A program made the position numbers and the translations under genes. The notes beneath the pieces are model-generated. The model saw nothing but the letters and a program-made list of their open reading frames with translations. It was not told the DNA's origin and ran no database searches. This document shows positions 47,745 through 56,751 of a stretch of 64,000 nucleotides of DNA, piece by piece (positions within the stretch are counted from its first letter, which is position 1; each line of letters opens with the position of its first letter). This DNA comes from Acidobacteriota bacterium (GTDB lineage: Bacteria > Acidobacteriota > Vicinamibacteria > Vicinamibacterales > CAVVIG01), in NCBI GenBank assembly GCA_003222395.1, contig QHWB01000039.1, forward strand, positions 62,001-126,000. Reading direction: 5' to 3'.

Positions 47745-48653
47745 ATGGCCGCCACTGTGAACGTCAACGGGCGCGTGTTCGATCAGGAGCACGCGGCCAT
47801 CTCGGTCTTCGATCACGGGTTTCTGTACGGCGAGGGCGTGTACGAGACGCTGCGGACCTATAACGGTCAGCCGTTCCTCTTCGATCGCCACATGCGGCGC
47901 CTGCGCAACTCCGCCGGCATGCTCGCCCTTCCGGTGCCGCTCGACGACGAGCAGATCTCCGCGCGGTTCCTCGACACGATGCGCGCGGCCGGTCTTGGTG
48001 CACACGGCGGCGCCCCCGCGCGCGAGGCGTACATCCGCATCCTCGTCACGCGCGGCGTCGGCGAGCTCACCTACGATCCCGCCGCAACGCCGAACCCGTC
48101 GATTGTCGTCATCGTGAAGCCGCACGTGAGCCCTGCCGCCGACGCGTTCGAGCGCGGCGTGAAGGTGGCGCTCGTGCCGATTCTGCGGAACCACCCCGGC
48201 ACGGTGAACCCGCGGATCAAGTCGAACAACCTGCTGAACAACGCGCTGGCGATGCAGGAGGCCTACCGCCGCGGCGGATTCGAAGGCGTCATGCGCAACT
48301 ACCGCGGCGAGCTCGCCGAATGCACGCAGTCGAATCTCTTCATCGTGAAGGACGGCGCGGCGCTGACGCCGCCGATCGAGGCCGGACTGCTGCCAGGCAT
48401 CACGCGCGAGTTCCTCTTCGAAGTCGGCGCCGAGCACGGCATTCCGGTGCGCGAAGCGGTGCTGCGCGACGACGATCTCCTGGGCGCGGACGAAGCGTTC
48501 CTGACGAGCACCACGCGCGAGGTCGTGCCGATCGTGCGGGTCGACGATCGCACGATCGGGTCGGGCGTGCCTGGCCGTATCACCCTGGAGCTGCTGCGGC
48601 GCTTCCGGGAAAAGGCGGACCGACTGACGCGCGCCGTCGCGCATGCCCGGTAG
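47745..48653 (+). CDS. class IV PLP aminotransferase (branched-chain / D-amino acid / 4-amino-4-deoxychorismate lyase family)
   Basis: 302 residues. The family signature VFDHGFLYGEGVYETLRTYN and HMRRLRNSAGMLALPV are clear. PLP-binding Lys is in VNPRIKSNNLLNNALAMQEA. ELAECTQSNLFIVKDG, TPPIEAGLLPGITREFLFEV and DEAFLTSTTREVVPIVRVD complete the fold. Could be a branched-chain aminotransferase, a D-amino acid aminotransferase or an aminodeoxychorismate lyase. The family motifs alone do not separate them, and no pathway neighbours help. Overlaps the SGNH gene by 11 bp. Confidence 0.88.
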   Translation: MAATVNVNGRVFDQEHAAISVFDHGFLYGEGVYETLRTYNGQPFLFDRHMRRLRNSAGMLALPVPLDDEQISARFLDTMRAAGLGAHGGAPAREAYIRILVTRGVGELTYDPAATPNPSIVVIVKPHVSPAADAFERGVKVALVPILRNHPGTVNPRIKSNNLLNNALAMQEAYRRGGFEGVMRNYRGELAECTQSNLFIVKDGAALTPPIEAGLLPGITREFLFEVGAEHGIPVREAVLRDDDLLGADEAFLTSTTREVVPIVRVDDRTIGSGVPGRITLELLRRFREKADRLTRAVAHAR

Positions 48654-49725
48654 AACCGGCCGCATCCTGCTCCGCGTCGTCCTGGTCGTCACCATGACGG
48701 CGGCTGCCCTCGTCGCCGCCGAGCTCCTCGCACGCTTTCAATTCCGTCGCGCGCAGTCGAGCGGCCGCGCCGGCGATTTCATCGCCCGCCGCGCCGGCGG
48801 TCCGTCGTACCGATCCAACAGCCTCGGCTTCCGCGATCGCGAGGTTCCTCCCAAATCGCCCGACCGCTACCGCATCGCCGTGATCGGCGACTCGTTCGCG
48901 TGGGGACAGGGCGTCGAGGAGCGCGACCGCTTCTCGAATCTGCTCGAGGAATTCCTCGGTCCGCGGTACGAAGTCTTCAACTTCGGCCGGCCCGGCAACA
49001 ACATGCCGGAGCATCTCGAGGTGCTGACGCAGGTTCTGACCGTCGAGCCCGATTTCGTGCTGCTGCAGCTCTACATCAACGACTTCGAGACGCCGTCGAT
49101 GGCACGCCCGCAGGCGTACCCGCTGCTGCCGGCTTCGCTAGAGCGCCGGGTGGAAGGATCGTCGCTCATCTATGACATGGCGCGCGCGCAGTGGACGAGG
49201 ATTCAGGAAGCGATCGGTCTGACGGAAGGCTACGTGCACTACATGGAGCGGAATCTGCGCGATCCCGACGCGCCCAACGCCAAGAAAGCGTACGGACAGC
49301 TGCGCGAGTTCTTCGAGCGCGCCCGAGCCGCCGGTCTTCCCTCCGGCGGTGTGCTCTTCCCGGCGCCCGACGCGCTCGGCCCGAACGGACGCTCGTATCC
49401 GTTCGGGTACCTTCACGAAGGCGTCCGCCGCGTCTGCGCTGACGAAAACGTGCGCTGCCTCGACCTGCTTCCGCAGTTTTCGACGTATCGCGATCCGCGC
49501 ACGATGTGGGTGAGCCCGTTCGACGCGCACCCGAACGCGATCGCGCACCGGAAAGCGGCGATGGAGATCCTGCGGGCTTTCAGTGCTGTCTGGCAGCGTC
49601 ATCAGCTATCAGCTATCAGCTATCAGCTATCAGCTATCAGCTATCAGCTATCAGCTATCAGCTATCAGCCAGCTATCAAGCGTCAGGTATCAGTCAGCTC
49701 CCCGCTATCAGCTTTTAGCCCTTAA
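48643..49725 (+). CDS. membrane-anchored SGNH-fold hydrolase with repeat-encoded C-terminus
   Basis: 360 residues. One N-terminal helix (LLRVVLVVTMTAAALVAAEL), then an SGNH hydrolase domain with YRIAVIGDSFAWGQGVEERD (GDS, catalytic Ser), a Gly motif in EVFNFGRPGNNMPEHLEVLT, Asn in LLQLYINDFETPS and the DxxH dyad in VSPFDAHPNAIAHRKAA. The expected end comes near WQR. After this the frame reads straight into the heptamer array and gives a 7-residue repeat (QLSAISY), three times, then a random tail to the stop at 49725. The tail is encoded by repeat DNA and has no family counterpart, so the real stop may have been lost. Confidence 0.83.
   Translation: MPGRTGRILLRVVLVVTMTAAALVAAELLARFQFRRAQSSGRAGDFIARRAGGPSYRSNSLGFRDREVPPKSPDRYRIAVIGDSFAWGQGVEERDRFSNLLEEFLGPRYEVFNFGRPGNNMPEHLEVLTQVLTVEPDFVLLQLYINDFETPSMARPQAYPLLPASLERRVEGSSLIYDMARAQWTRIQEAIGLTEGYVHYMERNLRDPDAPNAKKAYGQLREFFERARAAGLPSGGVLFPAPDALGPNGRSYPFGYLHEGVRRVCADENVRCLDLLPQFSTYRDPRTMWVSPFDAHPNAIAHRKAAMEILRAFSAVWQRHQLSAISYQLSAISYQLSAISYQPAIKRQVSVSSPLSAFSP
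49601..49675. repeat. heptamer array (AGCTATC), about nine units, inside the SGNH gene
   Basis: Perfect tandem AGCTATC units followed by a short degenerate block. Three heptamers make 21 bases, so the array codes for a 7-residue repeat in any frame. The array at 49791-49816 is in inverted orientation, so the two could pair in a transcript that crosses the gap between the SGNH gene and gcvP. Confidence 0.95.
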
Positions 49726-49790
49726 TCCGCTTTCGTCGACGCGGAATGAGCTGCGCCGGGAGCCCGAAAGGTAAGAGAGCTGAAACCTGA

Positions 49791-49816
49791 CAGCTGATAG
49801 CTGATAGCTGATAGCT
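49791..49816. repeat. heptamer array, inverted copy before the gcvP stop
   Basis: CAGCTGATAGCTGATAGCTG then ATAGCT: nearly four copies of GATAGCT, inverse of AGCTATC at 49601. It covers the gcvP stop region and, with the array in the SGNH gene, forms the arms of a potential long hairpin between convergent genes. Confidence 0.85.
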
Positions 49817-52733
49817 AAATAGGCAGCGCGTGGCGGTCGCCGGACACGTACTCCGCGATCGGCGGGCAGGAGCACATGAGATTCCGATCGCCGTACGGAT
49901 TGTCGATGCGTCCGACGCTCGGCCAGTGCTTGTGCGCGCGGACGAATGGCGCGGGAAAGGCGGCCTGCTCGCGCGAGTAGCGGTGAGGCCAATCGTCGGA
50001 TGCGACGGCGGCGGCGGTATGCGGCGCGTTCTTGAGCGGGTTGTCTTTCCGATCGAGCTTGCCGTCGATGATCGCCTGAATCTCCTGGCGGATCGCGATC
50101 ATCGCCTCGCAGAACCGATCGAGCTCGTCCTTCGATTCGCTCTCCGTCGGCTCCACCATCAGCGTGCCGGCGACCGGGAACGAGACCGTCGGCGCGTGAA
50201 ATCCGAAATCCATCAGGCGTTTGGCCACGTCCGTCTCGTCGACGCCGCTCGCCTGCTTCAGCGGGCGGAGATCGAAGATCATTTCGTGCGCCACCCGTCC
50301 GTTCGCCCGCGTGTAGAGCACCGGGTAGTGCGACTCGAGGCGGGACTTGATGTAGTTGGCGTTCAGAATCGCGTAGCGCGTCGCATCGGTCATGCCGTCG
50401 CGGCCGAGCATCTTCATGTAGGCGTACGAAATCAGCAGGATGCTCGCGCTGCCCCATGGTGCGGCCGACAGCGCGTGGATGGCGCGTGTCCCTCCGGTCT
50501 TCACCATCGGATGTCCCGGCAGGTACGGCGCGAGGTGCGCGGCGACGCCGATCGGTCCCATGCCCGGGCCGCCGCCGCCGTGCGGGATGCTGAACGTCTT
50601 GTGCAGGTTGATGTGGCACACGTCGGCGCCAATCGCAGCCGGGCTCGTGAGGCCGACCTGCGCGTTCATGTTCGCGCCGTCCATGTACACCTGGCCGCCG
50701 AACTGGTGAACGATCGAGCAGACGTCCTGGATGCTCTCTTCGAAGACGCCGTGCGTCGACGGGTAGGTGACCATCAGCGCCGCGAGGCGACGGCTGTGCT
50801 CTTCCGCCTTCCGCCGCAGATCGTCGACGTCGATGTTCCCTTCGGTCGTACTCGAGACGACGACCACGCGCATCCCCGCCATCACGGCGCTGGCCGGATT
50901 CGTGCCGTGCGCCGACGCGGGAATCAGCACGACGTCGCGCGACGCGTCGCCGCGATCGCGGTGATAGGCGCGAATCACCATCAGCCCCGCGTACTCGCCC
51001 TGCGCGCCTGAATTCGGCTGCAGCGACACCGCGGCGAAGCCGGTGATGGCGGCAAGCATCGACTCGAGCTCTCGAAATACGTCGAGATACCCCGACGCCT
51101 GATCGATTGGCGCGAACGGGTGAAGCCGCCCGAACTCCGGCCATGTGATCGGCAGCATCTCCGCCGCCGCGTTCAGCTTCATCGTGCACGAGCCGAGCGG
51201 AATCATCGACGTGTCGAGCCCGATATCCTTCCGCTCGAGGTTGCGGACGTAGCGCATCATCTCCGTTTCCGAATGATGCTTGTTGAACACCGGGTGCGTG
51301 AGAAACGGCGACGTCCGAACCAGCCGGTCGGGTAGGGCGAGTGGGTCTGGCAGGTCGCGTGGGAAAGCGGGGACTGCTTTGCCCACGCCAGCGGCGAATG
51401 CTGCGACGAGATCCCTGATGTCTCCCTCGTCGACCGTTTCATCGAGCGCGACGTGGATCGTGCCGTCGTCGCGATAGCCGAGGTTGATCCTGGCGGCGAG
51501 CGCGGCGTCGCGAATCTGCGCGACCGCCTGCGCGCCGCTGGCAACTTCGAACCGCGGCGTATCGAAGTACGCCTCGTTCACCTGCCGGACACCGATCTTC
51601 CCGAGCGCGGTTTCGAGCAGCCGCGCGTAGGCGTGCACGCGTGTCGCGATCCGCATCAGCCCCTTTGGTCCGTGGTAGACGGCGTAGAGCCCGGCGATAT
51701 TGGCCAGCAGCGCCTGCGCGGTGCAGATGTTCGACGTCGCCTTTTCGCGCCGGATGTGCTGCTCGCGCGTCTGCAGCGCCATGCGATAGGCGGTATTCCC
51801 CTGCGCGTCGACCGAGACGCCGATGATGCGTCCCGGCGCCTGCCGGACGTGCTTCTCCAGCGTCGCGAAGAACGCGGCGTGCGGACCCCCGTACCCGAGC
51901 GGGACACCGAACCGCTGTGAGTTGCCGTACACGACGTCTGCACCGAGGTCGCCGGGCGGCGTCAGCAGTACGAGGCTGAGAAGGTCGGTTCCGACGGCAA
52001 CGGCCACTCCCAAACGCTTCGCCCGCGCGATGAAGTCTCTCAAGTCATAGACGCACCCGGCTTCGTCTGGCGATTGAACGAGGGCGCCGAACACACGGTC
52101 GCCAAACGGCGCCGTCTTGAAGTCGTCCCAGGGAGCCGTGACGAGCTCGATGCCCAACGGCTCGGCGCGCGATCGCAGGACGTCGAGCGTCTGCGGGTAC
52201 ACCGACTGCGAGACGAAAAATTGCGCCGGGCCGACGACCGCGTCGATGCGTTTCGCCTGGACGCGGTGCAGCATCGTCATCGCCTCGGCGGCGGCGGTCG
52301 CCTCGTCGAGGAGCGACGCGTTCGCGACCTCCATGCCAGTGAGGTCGCGCGCCATCGTCTGAAAATTGAGGAGCGCCTCGAGCCGTCCCTGGGCGATCTC
52401 GGCCTGGTACGGCGTGTATGGCGTGTACCACCCGGGATTCTCGAGCACGTTGCGCAGGATCACCGCCGGCGTGATGCAGTCGTAGTAGCCGCGTCCCAAA
52501 TACGAGCGGAACACCCGGTTGCGCGAGGCGATCCGCCGAAGATCGCGAAGGAACTGATATTCGCTCTGACCGTCGGGCAGGTCCGGCGGCTGCTTCAGAC
52601 GGATGCGCGGCGGGATGGCCTCGTTGATCAGCGAATCGAGCGAAGACGCGCCGGCGACCTTGAGCATCTCGTCGCGTTCGGCTTCGTCGGGCCCGATATG
52701 GCGGGATTGGAACCGTTCGTGATCGAAAACCAT
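49815..52733 (-). CDS. gcvP: glycine dehydrogenase (decarboxylating), P-protein
   Basis: About 972 residues, single-chain P-protein of the glycine cleavage system. It decarboxylates glycine with PLP and passes aminomethyl to the lipoyl group of GcvH. Typical parts are [50 protein letters not shown] and the PLP Lys in [20 protein letters not shown]. Start ATG 52733 ([20 protein letters not shown]) is the family N-terminus. Longer in-frame starts are unneeded. The palindromic element before it ends exactly at this ATG. Downstream of gcvH in the T-H-P order. Confidence 0.97.
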   Translation of the reverse strand: MVFDHERFQSRHIGPDEAERDEMLKVAGASSLDSLINEAIPPRIRLKQPPDLPDGQSEYQFLRDLRRIASRNRVFRSYLGRGYYDCITPAVILRNVLENPGWYTPYTPYQAEIAQGRLEALLNFQTMARDLTGMEVANASLLDEATAAAEAMTMLHRVQAKRIDAVVGPAQFFVSQSVYPQTLDVLRSRAEPLGIELVTAPWDDFKTAPFGDRVFGALVQSPDEAGCVYDLRDFIARAKRLGVAVAVGTDLLSLVLLTPPGDLGADVVYGNSQRFGVPLGYGGPHAAFFATLEKHVRQAPGRIIGVSVDAQGNTAYRMALQTREQHIRREKATSNICTAQALLANIAGLYAVYHGPKGLMRIATRVHAYARLLETALGKIGVRQVNEAYFDTPRFEVASGAQAVAQIRDAALAARINLGYRDDGTIHVALDETVDEGDIRDLVAAFAAGVGKAVPAFPRDLPDPLALPDRLVRTSPFLTHPVFNKHHSETEMMRYVRNLERKDIGLDTSMIPLGSCTMKLNAAAEMLPITWPEFGRLHPFAPIDQASGYLDVFRELESMLAAITGFAAVSLQPNSGAQGEYAGLMVIRAYHRDRGDASRDVVLIPASAHGTNPASAVMAGMRVVVVSSTTEGNIDVDDLRRKAEEHSRRLAALMVTYPSTHGVFEESIQDVCSIVHQFGGQVYMDGANMNAQVGLTSPAAIGADVCHINLHKTFSIPHGGGGPGMGPIGVAAHLAPYLPGHPMVKTGGTRAIHALSAAPWGSASILLISYAYMKMLGRDGMTDATRYAILNANYIKSRLESHYPVLYTRANGRVAHEMIFDLRPLKQASGVDETDVAKRLMDFGFHAPTVSFPVAGTLMVEPTESESKDELDRFCEAMIAIRQEIQAIIDGKLDRKDNPLKNAPHTAAAVASDDWPHRYSREQAAFPAPFVRAHKHWPSVGRIDNPYGDRNLMCSCPPIAEYVSGDRHALPI

Positions 52734-52775
52734 TTTCTTATTCGCGTGGGGCCCACCCCCACGCGCTGACGCCCT
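52731..52775. repeat. GCGTGGGG/CCCCACGC palindromic element, copy 2 (before gcvP)
   Basis: CGCGTGGGG (52743-52751) and CCCCACGCG (52757-52765), a 9-bp stem with 5-base loop. On the coding strand the block reads GCGTCAGCGCG, stem, GAATAAGAAAATG, ending in the gcvP start. It closely matches copy 1 at 44991. Confidence 0.85.
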
Positions 52776-52851
52776 CGCGCCGTCGCGCCCGGGCGTATCC
52801 GGAACAGAACGTCGCAGCATGACTCTACCGCGACGGCGGGCCTGAAGTGTG

Positions 52852-53226
52852 CTACTTGATCAAGTTCTGATACTGTGACGCGTCGAGGAGTCCGCCCGTC
52901 TCGCCGGGGTTGGTCAGCTTGATGACGATCATCCAGTTGCCGTGCGGATCGGAGTTGACGGTCTCTGGTTTGTCCTTCAACGCGGTGTTGATCTCGGCCA
53001 CTTCTCCACTCACCGGCGAGTACAGCTCCGAGACCGCCTTCACCGACTCGATGGTGCCGAACGACTGTCCCTGCTTCAGCTTCACGCCCACTTCGGGCAA
53101 CTCGACGTACACGACGTCGCCCAGCTGCTGCTGCGCGTAATCCGTGATGCCGACCTTGCCGCGATCGCCGGCGATGTCGATCCATTCGTGATCTTTCGTG
53201 TACTTGAAGCCAGCCGGGTACGCCAT
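52852..53226 (-). CDS. gcvH: glycine cleavage system H protein
   Basis: 124 residues. Lipoyl carrier of the glycine cleavage system. Lipoylated Lys63 lies in [39 protein letters not shown] and [19 protein letters not shown] complete the family fold. Start ATG 53226 has GAGGACATA before it. An earlier ATG-like triplet lies in the repeat block before it, but this start gives the proper N-terminus. Between gcvT and gcvP, gap of about 118 bp to gcvP. Confidence 0.97.
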   Translation of the reverse strand: MAYPAGFKYTKDHEWIDIAGDRGKVGITDYAQQQLGDVVYVELPEVGVKLKQGQSFGTIESVKAVSELYSPVSGEVAEINTALKDKPETVNSDPHGNWMIVIKLTNPGETGGLLDASQYQNLIK

Positions 53227-53240
53227 TATGTCCTCGTCAA

Positions 53241-53285
53241 CATTTTCCTATGCTCGCGGGGCCCCACCCCCGCTCGCTCTCACTC
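53241..53285. repeat. palindromic element, diverged copy 3 (before gcvH)
   Basis: On the coding strand it reads GCGAGCGGGGGTGGGGCCCC then GCGAGCATAGGAAAATG, closely similar to copies 1 and 2, with a shorter stem (GCGGGG/CCCCGC at 53256-53261 and 53268-53273). It lies in the 79-bp gap between gcvT and gcvH, about 15 bp before the gcvH ATG. Confidence 0.7.
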
Positions 53286-53305
53286 GGCGGCGCCGCTTCG
53301 CGGCG

Positions 53306-54442
53306 CTACCCTCCGGCGCCTCGCTCGGGCCGCGGGCGCTTATAAAAAGGCAGCGGAACGACGCGCGCGCGTGTGCGGCGGCCGCGGATGTCGACGTCGA
53401 ACTCGGTGTCGGGCGCGATGTGTTCGACCGGCAGGTACGCCATGCCGATCGCCTTCTTGAGAAACGGCGTCTGCGTGCCGCTCGTCACCGTTCCCGCTTT
53501 CGCGCCATTGATGTACGCGTCGTAGCCGTGGCGGGCGATGCCGCGGTCGATCATCTCGAAGCCAACGATCCTCCGCCCGATGCCGCTCGCCTTCTGCTCC
53601 CGCAGCGCGGCGGCGCCGACGAAGTCGTCCTTCTTCCAGCCGACGATCCATCCGAGGTCCGCCTCGAGCGCGGTCGTCGTCTCGTCGATGTCGTTGCCGT
53701 GGAGGCGCATCGCCGCCTCGAGGCGCAGCGTGTCGCGCGCGCCGAGGCCGCACGGGATGACGTCGGTCGCTCGTCCCGACTCGAGAATCGCCTGCCACAC
53801 GCGGTCCGCCGACTGCGGCGGGACGAAGACCTCGAAGCCGTCCTCGCCAGTGTACCCGGTGCGCGAGATCGTCGCGCGGACGCTGGCGACTTCGCCGTGC
53901 GAGAACCAGTAGTACTTGATCGAGTCGAGCTCCACGGCGGTCAGCGGCTGCAGGACCTCCTTCGCGGCCGGACCCTGGATGGCGAGCAGCGCGTAGCGCG
54001 AGCTCGCGTCGACGGCCACTGCGTCGCCGACCGGTTTGATCTGCTCGGCGATCCACGCGTAGTCCTTCGCGATGTTGCCCGCGTTGACGACGAGCAGGAA
54101 GTGCGCGGGCGCGAGGCGGTACACGAGCAGGTCGTCGACGAAGGTTCCGCGCGGCGACAACAGCCCGGAGTATTGCGCCTGTCCGGCCTGCAGCCGGCTG
54201 GCGTCGTTCGACGATATGCGTTGAACGGCGGCGAGCGCGTCCCTGCCGGCGATCTCGATCTCACCCATGTGGCTGACATCGAAGAGCCCGGCGCGCGTGC
54301 GCACGGCCATGTGCTCTTGGACAATGCCGGAGTACTCGACCGGCATGTCCCACCCGCCGAACGACACCATCCTCGCGCCCGAAGCGCGGTGGCGAGCGTT
54401 GAGCGGCGTCTTCCTGAGAGGAGCTTCGGTGGCCTGTTCCAT
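53306..54442 (-). CDS. gcvT: glycine cleavage system T protein (aminomethyltransferase)
   Basis: 378 residues. Transfers the methylene group to tetrahydrofolate and releases ammonia. It has FGGWDMPVEYSGIVQEHMAV, GLFDVSHMGEIEIAGRDAL, GYTGEDGFEVFVPPQSAD and the C-terminal barrel (GTVTSGTQTPFLKKAIGMAY). Start ATG 54442 (EQATEAPLRKTPLNARHRAS). First gene of the gcvTHP group. No glycine riboswitch was recognised: the gap upstream is 76 bp to a gene on the same strand, too short for a tandem glycine aptamer. Confidence 0.96.
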   Translation of the reverse strand: MEQATEAPLRKTPLNARHRASGARMVSFGGWDMPVEYSGIVQEHMAVRTRAGLFDVSHMGEIEIAGRDALAAVQRISSNDASRLQAGQAQYSGLLSPRGTFVDDLLVYRLAPAHFLLVVNAGNIAKDYAWIAEQIKPVGDAVAVDASSRYALLAIQGPAAKEVLQPLTAVELDSIKYYWFSHGEVASVRATISRTGYTGEDGFEVFVPPQSADRVWQAILESGRATDVIPCGLGARDTLRLEAAMRLHGNDIDETTTALEADLGWIVGWKKDDFVGAAALREQKASGIGRRIVGFEMIDRGIARHGYDAYINGAKAGTVTSGTQTPFLKKAIGMAYLPVEHIAPDTEFDVDIRGRRTRARVVPLPFYKRPRPERGAGG

Positions 54443-54518
54443 TGAGCGGCGCGTGGATGACGCCGGAACAGGTAACGGTACTATGCGCTTTCGCGCGCGG
54501 TCAAGAATCGTCGCCCGC

Positions 54519-55631
54519 TCATCGCACGACGACGTTGTCGAGCCCCATGGGGTTCGCACAACACACGGCTGCGGCATTCGTCAGGCGAATGAGCAGCGTA
54601 TCGATGGGCGTCCTCGACTGGCCGCTGGCGATGGTCGCGAAGTTGCCGAACGTGTTGCCCTGGCGGCCGGAAACGACATAGACCGTCGCCGATTTGGCGA
54701 TTCCCGTAAACACATATGGGATCGGCGTCGTGCTCGAATACAGGTCGACCGACTGGAATTGGAATGTTGCGCCGCCGGCGGTGATGCGCACCTCGCCGTC
54801 GGTCGAGACGCCAGCCGGCGTCGAAAACTGGATCGACGGCCCCGGCTTCCCGTAGCTGCTCGCGAACCAGTCGGCAGCCGTGGTCACGATCGAGAATCCC
54901 GATTCGCTGTAACTCGCCACCGCGCCGCTCGCGTCGGTAAACCTGATGATCACGGATCCCGGGGACGGCGTCGGCTCCGGCGTCGGCGTCGGTAGCGGCG
55001 GCGTGGGCGTGCCGACCGTCCGCGTCATGACGATGTTGACCCGCGCGTCGCCGCCGATTGGAACGGACCACGTGCTCGTCAGGTAACTCGTCGCCGAAGC
55101 CTGGATGGCCGTCGTGTCCGAGCTGACGCCGCTCAGCGTGTAGTTGCCGGAGGCGTCGCTGCGCGTCGACATCCCGGCACTCGGCCCGTTGAACGCCACG
55201 ATGAGAATGTTCGGGAGGATGCCGCGTGACGTGGCGTCGGTCACGGTTCCGGAGATCGTCCGCGTGCTGATTTGCAGCGCGAGGCCGAGCGTCGAGTCGA
55301 CGCGCAGGTCGATCCTTTGCGTCGACGTCCCGTATCCCTTCGCGCTCGCCTGCACGGTGAACGTGGCGGCGGTCAAGCCCGACAGGGTGTAGTTCCCGTT
55401 CGCGTCGGAGATGGCGGCCTTGTTGACGTCGGGCCCATCGAGAACCTGGACGAGAGCGCCGCCAATCGCGCGTCCGCTCTGCTGATCCGTGATGCGACCA
55501 CTCAGCGTGAATGTCTGTGCGACCGGCGTCGAAGGGTTCGTCGGATTGGATGGTGACGCAATCGTGGAGTGATCACCGCCACAGGCGGTCCAGCAACCGC
55601 ATATCGCGATGAGCACGGCCAGACGCTTCAT
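54519..55631 (-). CDS. lipoprotein with carboxypeptidase-regulatory-like repeats
   Basis: 370 residues. Signal with lipobox (LAVLIAICGCWTACGGDHS), then two CarboxypepD_reg-like beta-sandwiches (LSGRITDQQSGRAIGGALVQ; ISGTVTDATSRGILPNILI, each with an ANGNYTLSG or ASGNYTLSG turn), a short Thr/Pro linker (TPPLPTPTPEPTPSPG), and a C-terminal domain of about 150 residues of unknown family. Start ATG 55631 follows GGCGGG. It is 76 bp upstream of gcvT on the same strand, possibly a chance neighbour. Confidence 0.8.
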   Translation of the reverse strand: MKRLAVLIAICGCWTACGGDHSTIASPSNPTNPSTPVAQTFTLSGRITDQQSGRAIGGALVQVLDGPDVNKAAISDANGNYTLSGLTAATFTVQASAKGYGTSTQRIDLRVDSTLGLALQISTRTISGTVTDATSRGILPNILIVAFNGPSAGMSTRSDASGNYTLSGVSSDTTAIQASATSYLTSTWSVPIGGDARVNIVMTRTVGTPTPPLPTPTPEPTPSPGSVIIRFTDASGAVASYSESGFSIVTTAADWFASSYGKPGPSIQFSTPAGVSTDGEVRITAGGATFQFQSVDLYSSTTPIPYVFTGIAKSATVYVVSGRQGNTFGNFATIASGQSRTPIDTLLIRLTNAAAVCCANPMGLDNVVVR

Positions 55632-55711
55632 CCCGCCAATTGTACGAACGTTCCGGCACGCGGTAAACGGGTCGCGTGTCCGAGTGCAGCTCAACGGCGG
55701 CTCGCAACAGG

Positions 55712-55921
55712 TCAGAAATCGCGCCGCGAACCGTTGTCAACGCGTCTTCGCAGATTGACGTAGAGAACCGCCGCGCTCACGAGCAGGAGCAACGCGATGC
55801 CAACTGCGTACAACAGGCGCTTGGAGGCGCCCGCCACGACGAGCATCGGGGCGATGCCTCCAAGCACGAGGAATACGACGATGCCGCCGGCGATCACCTC
55901 AAGCAGTACACGCAGCAGCAT
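55712..55921 (-). CDS. small two-helix membrane protein
   Basis: 69 residues with start at ATG 55921. Two hydrophobic helices (VLLEVIAGGIVVFLVLGGIA; LLYAVGIALLLLVSAAVLYV) with a short loop and a basic C-terminus (NLRRRVDNGSRRDF). No family recognised. It overlaps the preceding secreted protein gene by 23 bp, so it is translated with it. Whether the small protein is real depends on that overlap. Function unknown. Confidence 0.55.
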   Translation of the reverse strand: MLLRVLLEVIAGGIVVFLVLGGIAPMLVVAGASKRLLYAVGIALLLLVSAAVLYVNLRRRVDNGSRRDF

Positions 55922-56636
55922 ATGAGCTTCTTGCCGCCTTCGGACGTGGCGCCGAAGAACCGTTGCACGCCCAGAACCACGCCCAGGCCGCTTCGGCGCG
56001 AACCACATATTCGATGTCGCACGACCAGGCCGCCGTGAACTCCCACCAGGCGAGCCGCTGACGACAATCGACAAAGGCGTTCGCGATATTGATGGCGGAT
56101 ATCGAGTACTGCCCCCAGCATTCGTCCGGCGTCAGGATGCGCCGCAGCCGGCCGCCGGATTTGAAGCCGACCCCGAAGGGCGCCGGCGGCGGGACGTCCG
56201 CGCCGTGGTGTTTGCGGACGTGATCCGTATGACGTCGCAGCGCCGCCCGATCACCGGTCAGAAAACCGATGACCGTGCCTGCCAAACGGATCGTTTCGCC
56301 ATCGCTCGTCTCGTCAGCTTCGGTGGCGCGGGCCAGCCGCTGGAGCGCCTTCGCCGCAGCCGATGAGGCGAGCATCTGCGCCACTTGCGCCATGCTTTCA
56401 GGGTTGTCGACCGACCGCGTCTCGAAATTCCGCGTCACGCGGATGGCACGTGTCGCGTAGTCGATTTCGATCGTGACGACGTCGCCGCTTTTGTGGACGA
56501 TCGTCAGGCTCGTTCCGTCGGCCGCTGCAGTTTTCGTCATGTGCAGATCGGACGTGATCCGCTGCCAATGCTGCGCGTGAGCCGTCGCGGCGGTCGTCAG
56601 CGCGACCGCCACCGTTGCCAACACCCGTGTCACCAT
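55899..56636 (-). CDS. secreted protein of unknown function
   Basis: 245 residues, start ATG 56636 with a good SD (GGAGAGGGGGCATCC). Signal peptide TRVLATVAVALTTAATAHAQ, then a region with TIEIDYATRAIRVTRNFETR and a long helical part rich in Ala, Arg and His. The C-terminal part holds several Trp and four Cys residues (ECWGQYSISAINIANAFVDC; WEFTAAWSCDIEYVVRAEA), which suggests disulfides. No family recognised. It lies directly downstream of the AAA+ regulator gene with a hairpin in between. Confidence 0.6.
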   Translation of the reverse strand: MVTRVLATVAVALTTAATAHAQHWQRITSDLHMTKTAAADGTSLTIVHKSGDVVTIEIDYATRAIRVTRNFETRSVDNPESMAQVAQMLASSAAAKALQRLARATEADETSDGETIRLAGTVIGFLTGDRAALRRHTDHVRKHHGADVPPPAPFGVGFKSGGRLRRILTPDECWGQYSISAINIANAFVDCRQRLAWWEFTAAWSCDIEYVVRAEAAWAWFWACNGSSAPRPKAARSSYAAACTA

Positions 56637-56650
56637 GGATGCCCCCTCTC

Positions 56651-56671
56651 CGCGGGCGCCTTGCGCCCGCG
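56651..56671. other. hairpin in the leader of the secreted-protein gene
   Basis: CGCGGGCG (56651-56658) and CGCCCGCG (56664-56671) form an 8-bp stem with a 5-base loop, just before the SD of the gene starting at 56636. It could affect translation or mRNA ends. Function is a guess. Confidence 0.4.
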
Positions 56672-56729
56672 CCGAGGTGAACGCGCGACTTCGCAGCAGT
56701 TCGCACTGCCCTGTCTCGTTCACGATATT

Positions 56730-56748
56730 GGCCGGAGACAACCCGGCC
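56730..56748. terminator. possible terminator after the AAA+ regulator gene
   Basis: GGCCGG (56730-56735) and CCGGCC (56743-56748) form a 6-bp GC stem with a 7-base loop, immediately after the regulator's stop codon (56752). There is no good U run, so termination is uncertain. Confidence 0.35.
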
Positions 56749-56751
56749 GTC

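Noticed and set aside
54443-54518. Glycine riboswitch upstream of gcvT
   Set aside because: The 76-bp gap is too short for a tandem glycine aptamer and shows no matching conserved core.
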